A stretch of 8,892 nucleotides of DNA from Candidatus Aenigmatarchaeota archaeon (GTDB lineage Archaea; EX4484-52; B79-G9): the NCBI GenBank assembly GCA_023142905.1, contig JAGLIP010000026.1:1-8892 (forward strand), written 5' to 3'. Shown in pieces: positions 5,886 to 8,892 of this stretch (position 1 is the stretch's first letter; every line of letters starts with the position of its first letter). The notes under the pieces were generated by a model, which did no database searches, was not told the origin of the DNA, and saw only the letters and a program-made list of their open reading frames with translations. The translations under genes were made by a program, and so were the position numbers.

Positions 5886-6620
5886 CTAACAATTATTCCA
5901 TAAGCATTCAAAAAGCGTTTTTTGCAATTCGTTTATGCTCTTGCTTTCTATAATCAATCCAACAGGCTCGTCACGAGACATCACAATAAAGGCTGTTTTT
6001 GTGCCGTAGAGGTAACATTCGGCATTTTGTTTGTTTATACGGTTAGTTATTCTTGTTTCCCTGAGCTCTTGTGTATCTTTCTGTTTTATGCTTTTAGAAC
6101 TTTCAGAGTTTTCTAAGAGGCATTCACACATTATTTGCCGCTCAACGCGTTTTTTTATAAACTGCGGCGCCACATGCCTTGTTACTTTTTTAAAGTTCGA
6201 AAAATTTCCAAGAATTTGCACAAATTCTCCTGTTTCTATTACATCTGAAAGAATTGATTTTATCCCCCCAATGCCTTCATAAAATGTGACCTTAGGCTTT
6301 TCCACAACTGAATTTTTAAGAGATACTAAAGAAGGGATTATTTCTTCAGTAAGCTTTTTTTTCTCGTCAAGCATGTCAAGAAGAACTCTGGGGTCGGCTG
6401 CTTCAAAAAAACGCGTCTTGTTCTTTATTATTACGCTTACAAGACCTTTTACAATAAGCGAATTAAGAATGTCATAGCATGTGCTTTTTGGAAGCCTGAC
6501 TGTGTTTGAAACCGCGACAACAGACGCGCTGCCGCTTTTAAGGCATGTGAAATATACTTTTGCCTCTTTATCATTAAGACCATGCTCTTTTAGAGCCGCC
6601 ATTGTCTTATCCATATCCAT
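5886..6620 (-). CDS. TrmB-family transcriptional regulator
   Basis: TrmB-family proteins are archaeal regulators with an N-terminal winged helix and a C-terminal effector domain, often sugar-sensing. In this 244-residue product, residues about 12-72 form the wHTH (GLNDKEAKVYFTCL, then VRLPKSTCYDILNSL as recognition region, then a wing with KNKTRFFEAADP). Residues about 78-108 are a Lys/Glu-rich coiled-coil helix. From about 110 the C-terminal domain begins with the typical VTFYEGIGGIKSIL. The protein is shorter than the sugar-binding TrmB of Thermococcales and belongs to the compact class, so its ligand is unknown. ATG 6620 has a TATA box (TATTTAAAGA, 6641-6650) about 26 nt upstream. The stop is TAG, and a second in-frame TAG follows nine codons later (5856-5858). 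It is divergent from the beta-propeller gene across a region with two inverted repeats, so autoregulation and control of that gene are likely. Confidence 0.93.
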   Translation of the reverse strand: MDMDKTMAALKEHGLNDKEAKVYFTCLKSGSASVVAVSNTVRLPKSTCYDILNSLIVKGLVSVIIKNKTRFFEAADPRVLLDMLDEKKKLTEEIIPSLVSLKNSVVEKPKVTFYEGIGGIKSILSDVIETGEFVQILGNFSNFKKVTRHVAPQFIKKRVERQIMCECLLENSESSKSIKQKDTQELRETRITNRINKQNAECYLYGTKTAFIVMSRDEPVGLIIESKSINELQKTLFECLWNNC

Positions 6621-6640
6621 GAGTATTTTTAATTCTCCAA

Positions 6641-6650
6641 TCTTTAAATA
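6641..6650 (-). promoter_or_regulatory. Promoter of the TrmB-family gene (TATA box)
   Basis: TATTTAAAGA on the minus strand is centred about 26 nt upstream of ATG 6620, giving a leaderless or near-leaderless mRNA. The GC-rich inverted repeat at 6651-6669 begins at the next base, where TFB would contact the BRE. Confidence 0.6.
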
Positions 6651-6669
6651 TTCGGCGGTTTCCGACGAA
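6651..6669. promoter_or_regulatory. Candidate operator: GC-rich inverted repeat between divergent promoters
   Basis: The arms TTCGGCGG and CCGACGAA are separated by TTT; seven of eight arm positions are complementary. This GC-rich element stands out in an AT-rich intergenic region. It abuts the TrmB TATA box and lies just upstream of the propeller-gene TATA box. The position is ideal for a dimeric regulator that blocks the first promoter or activates the second. Binding by the neighbouring TrmB protein is inferred. Confidence 0.5.
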
Positions 6670-6682
6670 CAAAGTATAACCG

Positions 6683-6692
6683 TCTATAAAAC
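6683..6692 (+). promoter_or_regulatory. Promoter of the beta-propeller gene (TATA box)
   Basis: TCTATAAAAC is a near-consensus archaeal TATA box. It predicts transcription from about 6711-6714, just before ATG 6720, or exactly at an in-frame GTG at 6711. GGTGA at 6710-6714 resembles an archaeal Shine-Dalgarno but may be only partly transcribed. Confidence 0.55.
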
Positions 6693-6712
6693 CAATAATT
6701 TAATGTATTGGT
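6691..6712. promoter_or_regulatory. Candidate operator: perfect inverted repeat at the propeller-gene transcription start
   Basis: The arms ACCAATA and TATTGGT are perfect complements, separated by 8 bp. The element lies between the TATA box and the start codon, covering the predicted transcription start, a typical site for archaeal repressors. It differs in sequence from the GC-rich repeat at 6651-6669, so two proteins or two binding modes are possible. The arms are A/T-rich, so chance is not excluded. Confidence 0.45.
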
Positions 6713-6719
6713 GATTTTT

Positions 6720-8024
6720 ATGGTTCTGCCTTCTGAAGAAGTACTTGATATGTCAAAGATTACGGAATGCGGCGAAATATATGCGACTCCTTTGATTTCG
6801 GGCGGCATGGTTTATTTTGGGGCATTTGATAAATATTTCTATTGCCTTGATTTTAAGACCGGGCAAAAAATATGGGGAGAAAAAATGAACGGCATTATTG
6901 CATCGGGCGCAAAAGTGTGCGATGAGGTTGTTTATTTCGGATGCTTTGATAGTTACCTGTATGCCTACGGTGCAAAAACAGGAAAACTGCTTTGGAAATT
7001 TAAGACTGGCGGGTTTGTTGCATCCGCACCTGAAATACGGGATGATGTTATTTATTTTGGCTCCGCAGACACTTTTCTTTATGCCGTATCTGTAAAAACC
7101 CAGGAATTGCTTTGGAAATTTAAGACTGGCGGGCGCATCATAGGAGACCCCCTTGTGGCGGATAACAAAATATATTTTGGATCAAAAGACAAGCACTTTT
7201 ATTGTATTGGAATTGATGGCTCACTTTTATGGAAATTTAGGACTGGCGGTTCAATTGTTACGGGGAAGGCGGTTTTAGATAAAACAAAAGTTTATTTCGC
7301 TTCGGGGGACGGAATCATCTATGCATTGACTCTTGACGGTGTTTTTGTATGGGGTTTCAGAACAGGCGAATCCTGTTACAACAACCCATTGGTGCATAAC
7401 GGCATCCTTTACTGCGGAAGCAGGGATCGGTACCTTTATGCGCTTGATGCGAAAACCGGAGAAAATATATGGAATTTCAATTGCGGAATTGTGATGGTGC
7501 ATAAGCCGGTTGTGTTTGACGAGAAGATATGTTTTGGCTCATCATTAATTTACTGCCTTAATTTAAATACGAAAGAAGTGCAGTGGAGCATAAACTTGAG
7601 TGAATCAGAATCAAATATCATAGCATCTGTTGCTTTTTCAGATAACCGTATTATTTTCTGCACGCACGACAATCTTATCCGCTGTGTTGACAAGAATGAC
7701 GGCACTCTTTTTTGGCAGGCAAAGACAAACAGTTCTGAGAGAATGAAGCTAGCCGGTGTTTTCAGTCCTGTTGTATGGGATCCTAAAATGCTTGAAACTT
7801 TGGATGAAAAGGCAAAAGAGCTCATGATAAAAAAACAGGAAGAATTTGAAAAATTTGAGCCGTATACTTTTACTGAAATTTACCGGCCTTTGGGTGTTCT
7901 TGAGAAAAACTTAGGACAAAAAGAAAAGTATATTTTTGGTGACAATCCTTCTGTTGGTGCGTATAGGGATATTGGTGCTGCCGAAATATATACGCGGATT
8001 GCAAGAAACGGGTATCGCCGTTAG
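6720..8024 (+). CDS. PQQ-type beta-propeller repeat protein
   Basis: The product has 434 residues from ATG 6720. About eight repeats of 40 residues fill residues 12-340, each with the pattern VYFG-S-D-LYALD-KTG-W-F-TGG (for example DDVIYFGSADTFLYAV, then LLWKFKTGG), as in PQQ-dependent dehydrogenases and BamB. This predicts an eight-bladed propeller. There is no signal peptide or lipobox, so it is probably cytoplasmic, unlike most BamB or quinoprotein relatives. No dehydrogenase active-site sequence is evident, so a binding or scaffold role is more likely than PQQ catalysis. After the propeller come about 95 residues: a charged helix (LDEKAKELMIKKQEEFEKFE) and a short tail. Blades 2 and 3 share a 26-bp identical DNA stretch exactly 120 bp apart. 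I chose ATG 6720 because GGTGA precedes it by 5 nt; GTG 6711 and TTG 6708 are alternatives. The stop is TAG. The divergent TrmB gene probably controls it. Confidence 0.88.
   Translation: MVLPSEEVLDMSKITECGEIYATPLISGGMVYFGAFDKYFYCLDFKTGQKIWGEKMNGIIASGAKVCDEVVYFGCFDSYLYAYGAKTGKLLWKFKTGGFVASAPEIRDDVIYFGSADTFLYAVSVKTQELLWKFKTGGRIIGDPLVADNKIYFGSKDKHFYCIGIDGSLLWKFRTGGSIVTGKAVLDKTKVYFASGDGIIYALTLDGVFVWGFRTGESCYNNPLVHNGILYCGSRDRYLYALDAKTGENIWNFNCGIVMVHKPVVFDEKICFGSSLIYCLNLNTKEVQWSINLSESESNIIASVAFSDNRIIFCTHDNLIRCVDKNDGTLFWQAKTNSSERMKLAGVFSPVVWDPKMLETLDEKAKELMIKKQEEFEKFEPYTFTEIYRPLGVLEKNLGQKEKYIFGDNPSVGAYRDIGAAEIYTRIARNGYRR
6988..7133 (+). repeat. Identical 26-bp units at a 120-bp period inside the propeller gene
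   Basis: The same 26 bases occur at 6988-7013 and 7108-7133, ending the second and third blades (residues LLWKFKTGG). A near copy ends the fourth blade (about 7228-7249). The 120-bp period equals 40 codons, one blade. Identity at synonymous positions suggests recent blade duplication or gene conversion. Confidence 0.8.
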
Positions 8025-8110
8025 TCAATTAAGGGCGCTTGATGTTTCGATTTTAATTGAATGTAAAATTGGGGATGTAACGACTCAATAATTAAAAAGA
8101 TTATTTTTTT
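8025..8110 (+). terminator. Possible terminator region of the propeller gene
   Basis: Directly after the TAG stop, TCAATTAA (8025-8032) pairs perfectly with TTAATTGA (8053-8060) across a 20-nt loop. A T7 run follows at 8104-8110. Archaeal termination depends mainly on T-runs, so the run is the likelier signal. The weak A/T hairpin may be incidental. Confidence 0.35.
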
Positions 8111-8133
8111 AAAGAAGATATTTTCGCACAATA

Positions 8134-8142
8134 AAAATATAT
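8134..8142 (+). promoter_or_regulatory. Probable promoter of the methyltransferase gene (TATA box)
   Basis: AAAATATAT is centred about 28 nt upstream of ATG 8166, fitting a near-leaderless mRNA. The whole gap is A/T-rich, so the exact element is uncertain. It supports ATG 8166 over the upstream TTG 8142, which overlaps this element. Confidence 0.35.
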
Positions 8143-8165
8143 TGTTTAAAAACGAAATTTTAATT

Positions 8166-8855
8166 ATGAAACATGCTGTTTGGGATAATCTAGCTAAAAA
8201 TTATGAAGAAAATGTTCTTTCATTAACAAAAATACCTCAAAGAAGAAAACAGATACTTAACGAGTTAAAAAAAGGAAAAATCCTGAATATGGGGTGCGGT
8301 CCGACGGATTATTTGAATAAAGCACTTGTGAATACAGGCAATTCGGTTGTTGCAACAGACATAAGCCAGAAAATGCTTAATTCTGCAAAAAATTTGTTTG
8401 AGCACGAGAATATAAACTACATTCTTTGCGACAGCAAGAATCTGCTCTTTAAAGACAATCATTTTGACAGCATTATATCTGTTAATTCCATAATCCCTGA
8501 AAAACGAAAAGATGTTTTTTTGATGTTCGAAGAAATACACCGTGTTTTGAAAAAAGGCGGTAGGTGTGTTGCTTTTTCTCCCTCATACGACAGTGCTGAA
8601 AAAGCCGCAAAAGATTTTGGAATGAATATTAAATTGGATGATAAAGAATACAGGATGTTCGATACAGGACATTGGCAGTGTTTTCATACGGATAAAACAT
8701 TAGAAGATGCACTGTTAAAAAGTGGATTTGAAAAGCACAAAATCAAAAAAGTCTTCTTAAAAACGAATGAGGAATTTGCCCAGATAAAGAAACTATATGG
8801 TGTGGATACAACAAAACATCCAATACACGAATATTTTTTGGTTGCTGAAAAATAA
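8166..8855 (+). CDS. Class I SAM-dependent methyltransferase
   Basis: A 229-residue soluble Rossmann-fold methyltransferase of the Methyltransf_11 type. Motif I is ILNMGCGPTDYL (about 39-50). The acidic residue that holds the SAM ribose is Asp65 in VVATDIS. The motif around CDSKNLLFKDNHFDSII (about 95-110) and the strand after the RVLKKGG turn (about 132) complete the SAM-binding half. The substrate is unknown; the C-terminal part after about 140 (with TGHWQCFHT) would form the acceptor site and matches nothing I can name. I chose ATG 8166 because an A/T-rich TATA element lies about 28 nt upstream; TTG 8142 would add eight residues. The stop is TAA. The gene follows the propeller gene on the same strand with a 141-bp gap and probably has its own promoter. 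Confidence 0.88.
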   Translation: MKHAVWDNLAKNYEENVLSLTKIPQRRKQILNELKKGKILNMGCGPTDYLNKALVNTGNSVVATDISQKMLNSAKNLFEHENINYILCDSKNLLFKDNHFDSIISVNSIIPEKRKDVFLMFEEIHRVLKKGGRCVAFSPSYDSAEKAAKDFGMNIKLDDKEYRMFDTGHWQCFHTDKTLEDALLKSGFEKHKIKKVFLKTNEEFAQIKKLYGVDTTKHPIHEYFLVAEK

Positions 8856-8892
8856 GAAATATGTATATTATTTTCAACTAAGCCGAAAACTA

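Noticed and set aside
5852..5911. Longer cupin start at 5911, overlapping the TrmB gene.
   Set aside because: The extra residues precede the cupin fold and look unlike it, they overlap the TrmB 3' end, and a TATA box at 5872-5882 points to ATG 5851.
8856..8892. Possible start of another gene at the right edge.
   Set aside because: Only 37 bases remain; no start codon with a promoter or RBS can be supported.
1..8892. tRNA, rRNA, CRISPR repeats, insertion sequences or attachment sites.
   Set aside because: No cloverleaf-like GC-rich block, no regularly spaced repeats, no transposase and no flanking terminal repeats were seen. The TopIB-like gene at the left edge was considered as an integrase but its motifs favour topoisomerase.

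Overview
The window is archaeal. It carries the hypusine system (translation factor aIF5A, deoxyhypusine synthase and an agmatinase-family ureohydrolase) and a TrmB-family regulator. Several start codons have an archaeal TATA box centred about 24-28 nt upstream, the spacing expected for leaderless or near-leaderless mRNAs. The DNA is AT-rich by eye, genes are compact, and stop codons are TAA, TGA and TAG. I cannot name the lineage. A short six-helix MFS-type gene and a type IB topoisomerase suggest an uncultured archaeon, but that is only an impression.

Layout, left to right. A 5'-truncated type IB topoisomerase-like gene (+, 2-802) ends 2 bp from the end of convergent deoxyhypusine synthase (-, 805-1734). 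Upstream of the synthase, on the same strand, lies a half-size MFS-type transporter gene (-, 1770-2333). It is interrupted by three in-frame stops, all TAG, with no frameshift. A promoter region of about 140 bp separates it from a divergent gene for an unrecognised multi-helix membrane protein (+, to 3080), whose start is odd. Agmatinase (-, 3121-3915) is divergent from an unrecognised protein with a winged-helix-like N-terminus (+, about 4026-4988). That gene converges with aIF5A (-, 5024-5410), which carries the hypusine-site lysine. Next come a small cupin gene (-, 5471-5851) and a TrmB-family regulator (-, 5886-6620). The regulator is divergent from a cytoplasmic eight-repeat PQQ-type beta-propeller gene (+, 6720-8024). 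A class I SAM methyltransferase (+, 8166-8855) closes the window.

How the genes work together. DHS, the ureohydrolase and aIF5A form one functional module: polyamine or agmatine supply plus modification of the aIF5A lysine. They are on one strand within 4.6 kb but are separated by unrelated genes, and each has its own promoter. TrmB and the beta-propeller gene share an 88-99 bp divergent promoter region holding two inverted repeats placed like operators, so local regulation by TrmB is the natural hypothesis.

The most unusual points are the three TAG codons in the otherwise intact MFS-type gene, the membrane-protein gene whose leaderless start position reads ATA instead of ATG, and the operator-like palindromes between TrmB and the propeller gene. 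No gene-free stretch exceeds 300 bases. I saw no tRNA, rRNA, CRISPR array or insertion sequence.
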